A stretch of DNA of 34,519 nt from Sterolibacterium sp. (GTDB lineage: Bacteria; Pseudomonadota; Gammaproteobacteria; Burkholderiales; Rhodocyclaceae). Below the pieces are notes generated by a model, which searched no databases, was not told the origin of the DNA, and worked only from the letters and a program-made list of their open reading frames with translations. The stretch spans positions 34,533 through 69,051 of the forward strand of contig JAGOSV010000007.1 of NCBI GenBank assembly GCA_018062105.1, read 5' to 3'. The translations under genes were made by a program, and so were the position numbers. Position 1 is the stretch's first letter; each line of letters starts with the position of its first letter. Below, piece by piece: positions 7,469 through 14,933 of the stretch.

Positions 7469-9025
7469 TCAGTGCGCTCCGGAGTCGGCCACGGATGCCG
7501 CACCCAGGGGCTTGGGGCGGGCCAGCCAGATCAGCAGGACGAGGCTGCTGAACAGGCAGCCGGACAGCCAGAAGAGGTCATTGGTGGCGAGCAGGACGGA
7601 CTGCTGGTGGATGAGTTGATCCAGCAGGGCTGGTTCGGCACCTGTCGTGGGTAGGGGCAGGGGGCTGGTGCCGGCCTGCGGGTCGAAGGCCGAGAAATGA
7701 CTGGCCAGGGTGCTGTGATGATAGCTTTCGCGCCGTTCCCATAAGGTGATGCTAAGTGAGGTGCCGAAGCTGCCGCCCAGCAGGCGCGAGAAGTTGGACA
7801 GGCCAGTGGCGCTGGGTAGCTGGTGGGGTGGGATGTCGGAGAGCAGCAGGGCGGTGAGCGGGACGAAGAAGGTGGCCATGCCAAAGCCCATGATCAGACG
7901 TGGCAGGGCGATCTGGGTGAAGGTGACGTCGGTATTGAACTGGCTGTTCCAGAAGGAGGTGGCGGCAAATACGCTGAAGCTGAAGGTGGCCAGCAGGCGC
8001 AGGTCGATGCGGTGCATGTTCTTGCCGACCAGCGGGGCGAGAAAGATGGGCAGGATGCCGATGGGTGCGGCGGCCAGCCCGGCCCAGGTGGCGGTGTAGC
8101 CCATGTTGGTTTGCAGCCACAGCGGCAGGATGACGACATTGCCGAAGAACACCATGTAGCCGATGGTGAGCACCAGGGTGCCGACCAGGAAGTTGCGGTT
8201 TTTCAGCAGATGCAGATCGACGATAGGGTGAGCATCGGTCAGCTCCCAGACGACCAGCATGCTCAGGCAGACGACGGCCACGGCAGTCAGTGTGAGGATG
8301 GTGGGGGATTCGAACCAGTCCAGCTCGTTGCCCTTATCGAGCAGGATTTGCAGGGCACCGATGCCGACCACCAGCAACAGCAGTCCCATCCTGTCGATGG
8401 GGATGTGCTGGGTCGGGCTGCCGCGCTTGCCCAGCAGACGCCAGGTGATGAAGGCGGAGAGCAGGCCGACCGGCAGGTTGATGTAGAAGATCCACGGCCA
8501 GCTGATGTTGTCGGTGATCCAGCCGCCCAGTACCGGGCCGATGATGGGGGCGACGATGACGGTCATCGACCATAACGCCAGGGCCAGCCCTTTTTTCTCT
8601 GGTGGGTAGCTGTTCAGCAGCAGGCTTTGCGACAGCGGCACCATCGGCCCGGCCACCGCACCTTGCAGCACGCGGGCGGCAATCAGCAGCGGCAGGCTGT
8701 TGGCCAGGCCGCATAGCCACGAGGCCAGGGTGAATAGCAGGGTGGACAGGACGAACATCCGCACATCGCCAAAACGCCGCGATAGCCAGCCGGTCAGCGG
8801 CAGGGTGATGGCGTTGCTGACGGCAAAGGAGGTGATGACCCAGGTGCCCTGGTTCGGGCTGACGGCCAGATCCCCGGAAATGGCCGGCAACGAGACATTG
8901 GCGATGGAGGAATCGAGCACCTGCATGAAGGTGCCCAGACTGAGCCCCACCGTCAGCAGCACCAGCGTGCCGCCTTTTAGGGGTGCGGGTTCAGGGGCCA
9001 GGGCTGACGATGGGGGAGCGCTCAT
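7469..9025 (-). CDS. emrB: EmrB-type drug:H+ antiporter (MFS, DHA2)
   Basis: A 518-residue major facilitator protein with about 14 hydrophobic segments, as in the DHA2/EmrB family. Motif D-like VLDSSIANVSLPAI lies in the first helix (LDxTIVNVALP-type), motif A-like GWLSRRFGDVRMF after helix 2, and motif C-like APIIGPVLGGWI in helix 5. It is expected to export hydrophobic toxic compounds across the inner membrane with the EmrA adaptor. Its ATG overlaps the emrA stop by 4 nt (ATGA). It is the last gene of the efflux operon; no clear terminator is seen in the 84 nt before metY. The substrate is unknown. Confidence 0.92.
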   Translation of the reverse strand: MSAPPSSALAPEPAPLKGGTLVLLTVGLSLGTFMQVLDSSIANVSLPAISGDLAVSPNQGTWVITSFAVSNAITLPLTGWLSRRFGDVRMFVLSTLLFTLASWLCGLANSLPLLIAARVLQGAVAGPMVPLSQSLLLNSYPPEKKGLALALWSMTVIVAPIIGPVLGGWITDNISWPWIFYINLPVGLLSAFITWRLLGKRGSPTQHIPIDRMGLLLLVVGIGALQILLDKGNELDWFESPTILTLTAVAVVCLSMLVVWELTDAHPIVDLHLLKNRNFLVGTLVLTIGYMVFFGNVVILPLWLQTNMGYTATWAGLAAAPIGILPIFLAPLVGKNMHRIDLRLLATFSFSVFAATSFWNSQFNTDVTFTQIALPRLIMGFGMATFFVPLTALLLSDIPPHQLPSATGLSNFSRLLGGSFGTSLSITLWERRESYHHSTLASHFSAFDPQAGTSPLPLPTTGAEPALLDQLIHQQSVLLATNDLFWLSGCLFSSLVLLIWLARPKPLGAASVADSGAH

Positions 9026-10194
9026 GCCGCCTTGCCGGAAGTGCGGGGCAGATTGTTCTGGATGATGTGCCGGATGCGTGCGTCTATGGCCTGGAATTCT
9101 TCGGCAGACTCTGCCGTTGCCGCTGCCTCGGTTACCGGGGCGGGTGCAGTTTGCGTCTCACGGACAGAAGAGGGGGCGACATTGATATCGCTGCGCATCG
9201 ACAGACCGACCCGTAGCGGATGTTTGGCCAGCTCGTCGGCATCCAGAATGATGCGTATCGGCAGGCGCTGGATGATCTTGATCCAGTTGCCGCTGGCATT
9301 TTGTGCCGGCAGCAGCGAGAAGACGCTGCCCGTGCCGGGCGACAGACCAATGACGCGGCCGTGGTAGGTCACATCGCTGCCGTACAGGTCGGAGACTAGC
9401 TCAACCGGCTGGCCGATGCGTATGTTCTTGAGCTGGTCTTCCTTGTAGTTGGCCTCGACCCACAGTTGGTGCAGTGGTACCAGAGCCATCAGGGCCGTGC
9501 CCGGGGCGACCTGCTGGCCGATCTGTACCGAGCGCTTGTCGATTTGGCCGTCTGTGGCAGCGCGCAGGGTGCAGCGTTGCAGCTCCAGCCAGGCCGTGCG
9601 CAGCCGGTTGGCGGCCTGGCGCACGGCCGGATGGCTGGCGACGGTGGTGTCGGCCACTTCGGCATCGGCAGCAGCTAATTGGGCGCGAGCCAGTTCCAGT
9701 GCGGCACGCGCCTGATCGCGGGCGGCGCGGGCATGTTCGACCTCCTCCTTTGAGACGGCCAGGCTGCCGAGAGCCTGTTCGCGACGACGCAGGTCGGCTT
9801 CGGCTTGTTCCAGGGCATTTTGCCGGACGGCCAGGTTGGCCTGCTGCTGGCGACGGGTCTCGAAGCGCTGGCTGATCTGGCGCACGATGCCGGCCAGTTC
9901 GGCCTCAGCTTTGTCTACCGCTAGTCGGGCATCGGTGTCATCCAGTTGTACCAGTATTTGTCCTTTTTGGACGTGGTCGGTGTTATCGACCCGCACCTGG
10001 GTGACGGTGCCGGCGATGCGCGGAGTGACCCGGATCAGGTTGCCGGCGACATAGGCATCATCGGTGGAGACATAGTGGCGGCCATGCAGCCACCAGTGGC
10101 CGCCGTAGAACACGGCAATGAGCAGAAAGGCGAGGATCAGCAGCAACAGCAGGCGTTTGCGCCGCGGATGGGCGGCAGATTGGGGTGTGGTCAT
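9022..10194 (-). CDS. emrA: EmrA-type membrane fusion protein
   Basis: A 390-residue HlyD/EmrA periplasmic adaptor. One N-terminal membrane helix (RLLLLLILAFLLIAVFYGG, about residues 14-32) is followed by the beta-barrel/lipoyl start YVSTDDAYVAGNLIRVTPRIAG and VQKGQILVQLDDTDA. A long coiled-coil hairpin rich in Ala, Glu, Gln and Arg follows (about 70-190), then a second half-lipoyl domain with IDKRSVQIGQQVAPG and the beta-barrel region LWVEANYKEDQL. It bridges EmrB and the outer-membrane channel. Starts and stops overlap both neighbours by 4 nt. The C-terminal about 45 residues are Ala/Glu-rich and probably disordered. Confidence 0.92.
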   Translation of the reverse strand: MTTPQSAAHPRRKRLLLLLILAFLLIAVFYGGHWWLHGRHYVSTDDAYVAGNLIRVTPRIAGTVTQVRVDNTDHVQKGQILVQLDDTDARLAVDKAEAELAGIVRQISQRFETRRQQQANLAVRQNALEQAEADLRRREQALGSLAVSKEEVEHARAARDQARAALELARAQLAAADAEVADTTVASHPAVRQAANRLRTAWLELQRCTLRAATDGQIDKRSVQIGQQVAPGTALMALVPLHQLWVEANYKEDQLKNIRIGQPVELVSDLYGSDVTYHGRVIGLSPGTGSVFSLLPAQNASGNWIKIIQRLPIRIILDADELAKHPLRVGLSMRSDINVAPSSVRETQTAPAPVTEAAATAESAEEFQAIDARIRHIIQNNLPRTSGKAA

Positions 10195-11633
10195 GGTGTG
10201 TCCTTGACGGGAGGGCGGCCCAGCGCCCGGAGCAGGGCCGCCCGGGCACGCAGGCGGGCGGTCTGGAGTTCGCTGGCCGTCATGCGCTGGCTCAGGGTGG
10301 CAGCTTCGGCCAGCAGGGTTTCCAGCGGATTGGCCAGACCCAGCTGCTGGCGCTGTCTGGCCAGGGTTTGTAATGTTGCGGTTTCGGCCAGCGTGTGTTC
10401 ATGCGCCTGCTGGCGTCGGGTGATGCTGTCCTCCAGGGCACAGGCATCGGCGGCCTGACGGGCGGCTTCGAGTATGGCGTGGTTGTAGGTGGCGATGGCG
10501 GCAACGTGCTCAGCCTCCTGCAGCCCCAGCCGGGCCTGCAGGGTACGCTGGTTGAAGAAGGGCAGGCGTAATGCTGCTCCCGCGCCTCCAGCCACACTGG
10601 TGCTGTCGAGCAGCTTGGCCAGCTCGAGGCTGTCCAGTCCGACCAGCAGTTTGATGTCGAGATCCGGGTAGAAGGCAGCGCGGGCCGCCTCGCTGCGTGC
10701 CGAGGCGGCCTCGATGCGCGCCTTGAGGGCGGCGATGTCCGGTCGTTGCGCCAGCCAGTCGAGTGGCAGAGTGGCGGGCAGGGGCGGCAGCCCGGGTGTG
10801 CGGCCGGCGGGTTCTGCCGGGGGCTCGGCAAGATCGGCGGCATGATCCGGATCGCTGCCCAGCAGGGCGGCCAGACGATAGCGCCAGGACTGGACGAGAT
10901 AGTCTTGCTGGTGCAGTGCTTCTTCATCCTGGCTGAGACGGCGGCGCGCCTCGGCCAGCGGAGCTGCGGCGTCCAGACCGAGCTGCTGGCGCCGTTCGAG
11001 GCGCGCCAGCAGTTGGCGATGGATGTCTCGCAGGGCACGCATCTGGTTGCGCAGATGAAGGGCTCCATCCCAGGCCAGATAGCTGTCGGCCACGGCAGAG
11101 GCCAGGCTGAGACGTACATAGGCCAGATCTTCCTGCGTGGCCTGCTGTTCGCTGCGGGTCGTAGCCAGCAGGGCGCGTTGCCGCCCCCAGAGATCGAGAT
11201 CGAGGGACAGGGCAAGGTTGAGATTGGTCTGGGTGTAGTTCTTGCCGATCAGGGCAGTGGGAAACAGGCCGTGGTCGCTCAGGCGCTGGCGGGTGATGTC
11301 GGCTTCGGCGCGATATTGCAGGCCGGTCGCCAGCTCAGCCAGCCGTCCGGCGCGTTCTGCCGCCGCCAGACGGGCTCGGGCGGCAGTCATGTCCGGCTGC
11401 TGGCGCAACGCTGTGTGGATCAGGGTGTCCAGCTCGGGGTGTTGCAGCGATTCACCCCATGAAGGCAGGTGGACTGGAACAGGTTGCGCTGTGGGAGCCG
11501 TCAGGGCCGTCAGGGTGTGTTGGGTGGCAGGTATGGCCAGGGCGGGCAAGGTAGTCCGTTCGGCAGGCAGCGGGGCGCAGGCATTTGCCAGCAGCGGAAG
11601 CAGCAGCGCGTGCAGGAAACGGCGGGGGATCAT
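10191..11633 (-). CDS. Outer-membrane factor of the NodT/TolC type
   Basis: A 480-residue outer-membrane efflux protein. The N-terminus has a signal peptide ending LLANAC, a plausible though imperfect lipobox, consistent with NodT-type lipoprotein channels. Two OEP repeats follow, with long helices (LAAAERAGRLAEL; LDLDLWGRQRALLATTRSEQQA in the first; QRPDIAALKARIEAASARSEAARAAFYPD-type helices in the second). LDLWG and FYPDLDI are family hallmarks. It should complete an EmrAB tripartite pump. The ATG overlaps the marR stop and its own stop overlaps emrA, both ATGA. It could also be called emrC; I leave the symbol empty because the name varies. Confidence 0.88.
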   Translation of the reverse strand: MIPRRFLHALLLPLLANACAPLPAERTTLPALAIPATQHTLTALTAPTAQPVPVHLPSWGESLQHPELDTLIHTALRQQPDMTAARARLAAAERAGRLAELATGLQYRAEADITRQRLSDHGLFPTALIGKNYTQTNLNLALSLDLDLWGRQRALLATTRSEQQATQEDLAYVRLSLASAVADSYLAWDGALHLRNQMRALRDIHRQLLARLERRQQLGLDAAAPLAEARRRLSQDEEALHQQDYLVQSWRYRLAALLGSDPDHAADLAEPPAEPAGRTPGLPPLPATLPLDWLAQRPDIAALKARIEAASARSEAARAAFYPDLDIKLLVGLDSLELAKLLDSTSVAGGAGAALRLPFFNQRTLQARLGLQEAEHVAAIATYNHAILEAARQAADACALEDSITRRQQAHEHTLAETATLQTLARQRQQLGLANPLETLLAEAATLSQRMTASELQTARLRARAALLRALGRPPVKDTP

Positions 11634-12148
11634 GGATGTTCCGTCGATGTATTCAGGCCACGCTGCATCTTGCGCAGCAGGCGGTCGAAGGTGGCAAGCT
11701 CTTCAGTGCTGAAGTCGCGCCATTGGTGTTCGATACGGGCCCATATTTCGGGCAGAAGCCCGAGCAGGTGGGCTCGTCCGGCTTCGGTCAGCGACAGGTC
11801 GATGCGCCGCCGGTCGGTGTTGCTTGGCGTGCGGCTGACCCAGCCGGCAGCCACCAGTTCGTCGGTCAGGCGGGTGACGTTGGTACGCGAGGCAATCAGG
11901 GCATCGCTGAGCTCACCGGGGCTGAGCTGGTTGTCCGGCCGTCCCAGCAGCATGGCCAGAGCCAGGAAAGAGGAGGAATTCAGGCCATGCCGCTGCAGAT
12001 CACGGTTGTAAGCGTCGTCCAGTTCCTTGAAGACGAAGAAAAACAGGCGATTCAATATGACCCGATCCTGAGGCATCCCGGGAATCTGCTGTGAGACCCG
12101 GTTTATGCCTTGCTCGAACGGAAAAAAATGGCAGGGGAGCGTGCTCAT
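11630..12148 (-). CDS. MarR-family regulator of the efflux operon
   Basis: A 172-residue winged-helix regulator of the MarR family. Visible are the dimer helix VILNRLFFFVFKELDDAYNRDL, the recognition region LSPGELSDALIASRTNVTRLTDELVAAGWVSR, and the wing NTDRRRIDLSLTEAGRAHL. It leads the operon marR-emrC-emrA-emrB and is thus likely its autorepressor, released by a pump substrate (inference from MarR/EmrR family behaviour). The start at 12148 is preferred because the frame upstream (to 12325) reads through AT-rich regulatory sequence; no strong ribosome site precedes it, so the start is uncertain (an ATG 24 codons further in is the alternative). Confidence 0.88.
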   Translation of the reverse strand: MSTLPCHFFPFEQGINRVSQQIPGMPQDRVILNRLFFFVFKELDDAYNRDLQRHGLNSSSFLALAMLLGRPDNQLSPGELSDALIASRTNVTRLTDELVAAGWVSRTPSNTDRRRIDLSLTEAGRAHLLGLLPEIWARIEHQWRDFSTEELATFDRLLRKMQRGLNTSTEHP

Positions 12149-12202
12149 GCGGAGGGCGGTAGGACGGTCGGGGCAGTTTATTGTGCGGTTATTATGACCG
12201 AT

Positions 12203-12228
12203 TGAAATTATTTCTTGTGAAATTATTT
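12203..12228. promoter_or_regulatory. Candidate MarR operator: palindrome inside an 11-bp direct repeat
   Basis: Between the divergent marR and outer-membrane protein genes, TGAAATTATTT occurs twice (12203-12213 and 12218-12228). Within this, ATTTC-TTGT-GAAAT (12210-12223) is an inverted repeat. A weak marR promoter on the - strand (-10 CATAAT at 12191-12196, -35-like TTCACA or TCACAA 18-19 nt before it) would be overlapped. The size and AT-richness suit a MarR site; binding is inferred. Confidence 0.4.
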
Positions 12229-12384
12229 GACAGGGGCGATGTGCGAGGAAGTGTCGCGGCGTTGCAGCGGCACCAATTTTTTGATACAGACCACGCTTGC
12301 CCGTCAAAAAAACCAAAAAAACCATTTGAACAGAGCATTTTTTGTTAACATGCCGGCTTTCTGCCCTGGATCATGGAGCCTTCA

Positions 12385-13089
12385 ATGAAATTCATCGCCC
12401 CCCTCTTTGCTGGATTTGGTGCTCTGGTGCTGGCCTCTCCCGTTCAGGCGCTGGAACTGGCTGAGGAAATGTACGTGGTTGGTACGTTGGGACGATCGAA
12501 TATCGCTTATTCATCGATGCAGGGGGATAACAATACCTTCGTCCGCAATTCGATTACCGGTGTGGGGGCGGCGTTCAATTCCGTTCAGGAAAACACCTCG
12601 AAAAACGGTGCCAAGCTGCAGCTGGGCTATCGCTTCCACCCCAACTTCGCGGTGGAAGGCGGCTATGTCGACCTGGGTAAGACCAAGTATTCGGCAACCT
12701 ACAAGGCTTATGTGCCACAGTATGCCTGGTGGCCGAAGGGACCGCAGGTCCTGTCCAGTTCGGGCAATGCCACACGTGAATACTCATTGACGGGCTGGAA
12801 CCTCGTCGGGGTCGCTTATTACCCGGTCAATGACAGCCTGTCGCTGTTTGGCAAGCTTGGTATGCTCCGTGCCGAAGCCAAGGCGTCCGGCAGTGGCCAG
12901 GCGCTGAATGGCGGTAATGTCACCTCGACCAAGTGGAAGGCCACCTATGGTATCGGTGGCGATTACAACATCGACAAGAACTTTGGCGTGCGTGCCGAGG
13001 TCGAGCACTTCAGCCGCGTGGGCGAGAGCGAGATCACGGGTACGGCCGATGTCAATCTGCTGTCGCTGGGGGTGATTGGTCACTTTTGA
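12385..13089 (+). CDS. Outer-membrane beta-barrel protein (OmpA-like membrane domain)
   Basis: A 234-residue outer-membrane protein. It has a signal peptide (FIAPLFAGFGALVLASPVQA, cleavage after QA), alternating amphipathic strands such as AKLQLGYRFHPNFAVEGGYVDLG, WNLVGVAYYPVNDSLSLFGKLG and YNIDKNFGVRAEVEHF, and a C-terminal phenylalanine preceded by alternating hydrophobics, the usual barrel-assembly signal. This fits the eight-stranded OmpA-like/OmpX-like barrel group. No peptidoglycan-binding domain is present. Start at 12385 is chosen because GGAG at 12375-12378 is correctly spaced; an in-frame ATG at 12373 overlaps that site. It is divergent from marR and may share its regulation. Its substrate or role is unknown. 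Confidence 0.85.
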   Translation: MKFIAPLFAGFGALVLASPVQALELAEEMYVVGTLGRSNIAYSSMQGDNNTFVRNSITGVGAAFNSVQENTSKNGAKLQLGYRFHPNFAVEGGYVDLGKTKYSATYKAYVPQYAWWPKGPQVLSSSGNATREYSLTGWNLVGVAYYPVNDSLSLFGKLGMLRAEAKASGSGQALNGGNVTSTKWKATYGIGGDYNIDKNFGVRAEVEHFSRVGESEITGTADVNLLSLGVIGHF

Positions 13090-13115
13090 CGCCCCGGATG
13101 TCCCGGGTGACATGA

Positions 13116-13153
13116 ACAAAAACCCTGGCCCGTGTGCCGGGGTTTTTGTTTTT
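13116..13153 (+). terminator. Intrinsic terminator after the beta-barrel gene
   Basis: A 14-bp stem with one T.G wobble (ACAAAAACCCTGGC at 13116-13129 with GCCGGGGTTTTTGT at 13136-13149) surrounds a 6-nt loop. The stem's 3' side is T-rich and runs on into TTTT. It lies 26 nt after the stop of the beta-barrel gene. Confidence 0.85.
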
Positions 13154-13352
13154 GGGCGCGCCGTTTTTTTGTGACAGACAGAAAAGATCGCAATTTGTCC
13201 GAACGGGATTGTTTGGGAGAGATCGCTTGTGGGGTAAAGAGGTAGAAGTCCGTCTGGTGCTCAACCCTGGGCGAACTGGCATATGCACCGGTAATGCTCG
13301 CATGCGCGGCGACCGGAAATTCGTGATTTTTGCTCGGTTGCAGGCGGTATTG

Positions 13353-13380
13353 TCACCGAGAGAGCATCACCGAGAGAGCA
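13353..13380. repeat. 14-bp tandem duplication across the fic stop codon
   Basis: TCACCGAGAGAGCA occurs twice without a gap (13353-13366 and 13367-13380). The second copy contains the fic stop codon and last codons on the - strand; the first repeats them downstream, so the stop and last four codons are duplicated. This looks like a replication-slippage duplication. Confidence 0.85.
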
Positions 13381-14515
13381 GTTCAACGTAGGCTTGATAG
13401 CTGTAACTCCGGTTTTTTTTCTGGCCAGTCATTTCTATCGCGATGCCCAACTCTTCCAGCACCTTGACCGCTGCCGTTGCAGTCGGGAAGCTGGTGTCGA
13501 GTTGCCGACGCACGCGTTCGATGGTGAAGCGCGGCATCATCGGCAGCATCTCGAACAGCCGGTAGCTCGCCGGGCCTGCCTTGGTGGATTGCAGCAGACG
13601 CTTGCGGTCGGCGGCCACGAGACTGGCAACCTCAATGATGTTTTTTTCGGCGTCAGCAGCGGCGGTCGCCACACCTTCCAGAAAGAACGTAATCCAGGAC
13701 TCCCAATCGCCCTCCGTGCGGATGGCCGACAGGCGACGGTAGTACTCAGCCTGATGTTGCTTCAGGTAGCCGCTGAGGTACATCAGCGGCTCAGACAGTA
13801 ATCCCCAATGCTCGAACAGCGCTGCAATCAGCAGTCGCCCGATGCGCCCGTTCCCATCGAGAAAAGGGTGGATGGTTTCAAACTGGGCGTGGATGAGTGC
13901 CACTTTGACCATCGCTGGCAGGTCCGTCGCTTCGTCGTGGATAAAGCGCTCCATGTTGGCCAGCAGGGTTGAAACGTGCCCGGGCGGCGGGGGCACAAAA
14001 ATGGCATTGCCGGGCCGTGTACCGCCAATCCAGTTTTGCGACCGGCGCAACTCGCCGGGTTGCTTGCCTGCACCGCGTACTCCGTCGAGCAGGTGTCGGT
14101 GCGTCTCGCACAACAGCCTCACGCTGATCGGCAGCCCTTTGGGATCGCGTAGTTGCTCCTGCGTCCAGCGAAAAGCACGGAGGTAGTTGGTCACTTCCTC
14201 CACATCGTCGGTGTTGCTGACCTTGAATCCTGCTTCCTCGTCGAACAGGTCAGTCAGCGTGGCCTGCGTACCCTCGATCTGCGAGGTGAGCAGTGCTTCT
14301 TTGCGGATGGCGCTGTAGAGCAACCAATCTACCGACGGCACCAGCCCCGACACACCCGCTAAACGCGCGAGTGCCAGTTCGGCTTGCCGGTTGAGGTCAG
14401 TAAATACCTCGGGTGACAACGCCGGATCAAACGGCGGCAAGGCATGGGGCACGAATGCGCGCACCGATTCGCCCAGCGTCGTGGAAATCGAGTAGGTCCC
14501 GGTGCTGCGTGTCAT
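13367..14515 (-). CDS. Fic-family AMP-transferase with C-terminal winged helix
   Basis: A 382-residue Fic protein. The catalytic motif HPFLDGNGRIGR (residues 216-227) is complete, including the His and the Asp/Asn/Arg residues needed for AMP transfer to a target protein hydroxyl. An N-terminal inhibitory motif of the (S/T)xxxE(G/N) type is present as TSQIEG (77-82), placing it with the class II Fic enzymes that are autoinhibited by an N-terminal helix. After the Fic core, a C-terminal region (about 320-380: FTIERVRRQLDTSFPTATAAVKVLEELG) looks like a winged helix-turn-helix, suggesting DNA binding. Its ribosome site AAAGG is at 14525-14529, nine bases before the ATG. A convincing promoter and operator lie upstream. 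Target protein unknown. No separate antitoxin gene adjoins it. Confidence 0.92.
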   Translation of the reverse strand: MTRSTGTYSISTTLGESVRAFVPHALPPFDPALSPEVFTDLNRQAELALARLAGVSGLVPSVDWLLYSAIRKEALLTSQIEGTQATLTDLFDEEAGFKVSNTDDVEEVTNYLRAFRWTQEQLRDPKGLPISVRLLCETHRHLLDGVRGAGKQPGELRRSQNWIGGTRPGNAIFVPPPPGHVSTLLANMERFIHDEATDLPAMVKVALIHAQFETIHPFLDGNGRIGRLLIAALFEHWGLLSEPLMYLSGYLKQHQAEYYRRLSAIRTEGDWESWITFFLEGVATAAADAEKNIIEVASLVAADRKRLLQSTKAGPASYRLFEMLPMMPRFTIERVRRQLDTSFPTATAAVKVLEELGIAIEMTGQKKNRSYSYQAYVELLSR

Positions 14516-14543
14516 TGAAAGCGGCCTTTAGTAGAATGTCGCC

Positions 14544-14591
14544 AAATTAAAGCATTCTTTAATTTGATTGGCAATAATTAAAGATAGCTTT
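14544..14591 (-). promoter_or_regulatory. fic promoter with two overlapping operator-like palindromes
   Basis: On the - strand TTGCCA (14569-14574), a 17-bp spacer and TTTAAT (14546-14551) make a good sigma-70 promoter ending about 30 nt before the fic ATG. The -10 and most of the spacer are covered by a perfect inverted repeat, AAATTAAAG (14544-14552), CATT, CTTTAATTT (14557-14565). A second related site, AATTAAAG (14576-14583), ATAG, CTTT (14588-14591), lies just upstream of the -35. Centres are 31 bp apart, about three helical turns. This suggests cooperative repression, perhaps by Fic itself through its winged helix. Confidence 0.65.
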
Positions 14592-14933
14592 CATTGACCG
14601 TGATGCGTCGCTTCACTCCAACCCGGCTTTCGACCAGAAATGGTCGAAATCACCGCCCACACCCCCGCCTAGACGATACTGCGCTTGACATCTGATGGTC
14701 TCGGCCTGCACGCCGCCGCATGGTCAAACAGGCAGAGGGATGCGTAAAGGCGTTATAAATCCAGCATTCTTGTCGGGCGTGTCAGACAACATGGAAAATC
14801 AGTGCCTGGCAAGCTTGTCAGTGCGCTCGTCATCATCAACATGAGTCATCATGCCGGCACACAAGAAGCTGGCGAAGTTCATGTGTGTCGACGGTAAGTA
14901 TTACGGACGTGTTCAACACTGAAAGGAGATGCC
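14592..14933. other. Gene-poor gap between fic and the orphan gene
   Basis: Counting from the fic start, 418 bases separate the two divergent genes. Besides the fic promoter this gap holds the hairpin at 14628-14649, a TTGACA (14689-14694) without a matching -10, and a 23-codon reading frame at 14851-14922 (MPAHKKLAKF...) with no ribosome site that ends 11 nt before the next gene. Nothing else recognisable was seen. Confidence 0.5.
14628..14649. other. Perfect 9-bp hairpin with GAAA loop
   Basis: TTTCGACCA (14628-14636) and TGGTCGAAA (14641-14649) are exact inverted repeats around GAAA, which in + strand RNA would be a GNRA tetraloop. No T-run follows, so it is not a normal terminator. It could be a structured RNA element or a protein-binding palindrome. 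Confidence 0.6.

Noticed and set aside
6539-7654. 371-codon + strand frame opposite metY
   Set aside because: Gly/Val/Asp-rich antisense shadow that crosses the metY start into the emrB end; metY itself is certain.
7823-8575. 250-codon + strand frame opposite emrB
   Set aside because: Gln/Asp/Gly-rich antisense shadow of a membrane protein gene.
12227-12232. Perfect TTGACA on the + strand before the beta-barrel gene
   Set aside because: The sequence 16-18 bp downstream is GC-rich and offers no -10.
14689-14694. TTGACA as a -35 for the orphan gene
   Set aside because: No -10-like hexamer lies 16-18 bp downstream, and the gene starts over 200 nt later.
14851-14922. 23-codon frame MPAHKKLAKF... 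before the orphan gene
   Set aside because: No ribosome site and no resemblance to a known leader peptide; noted in the gap description only.
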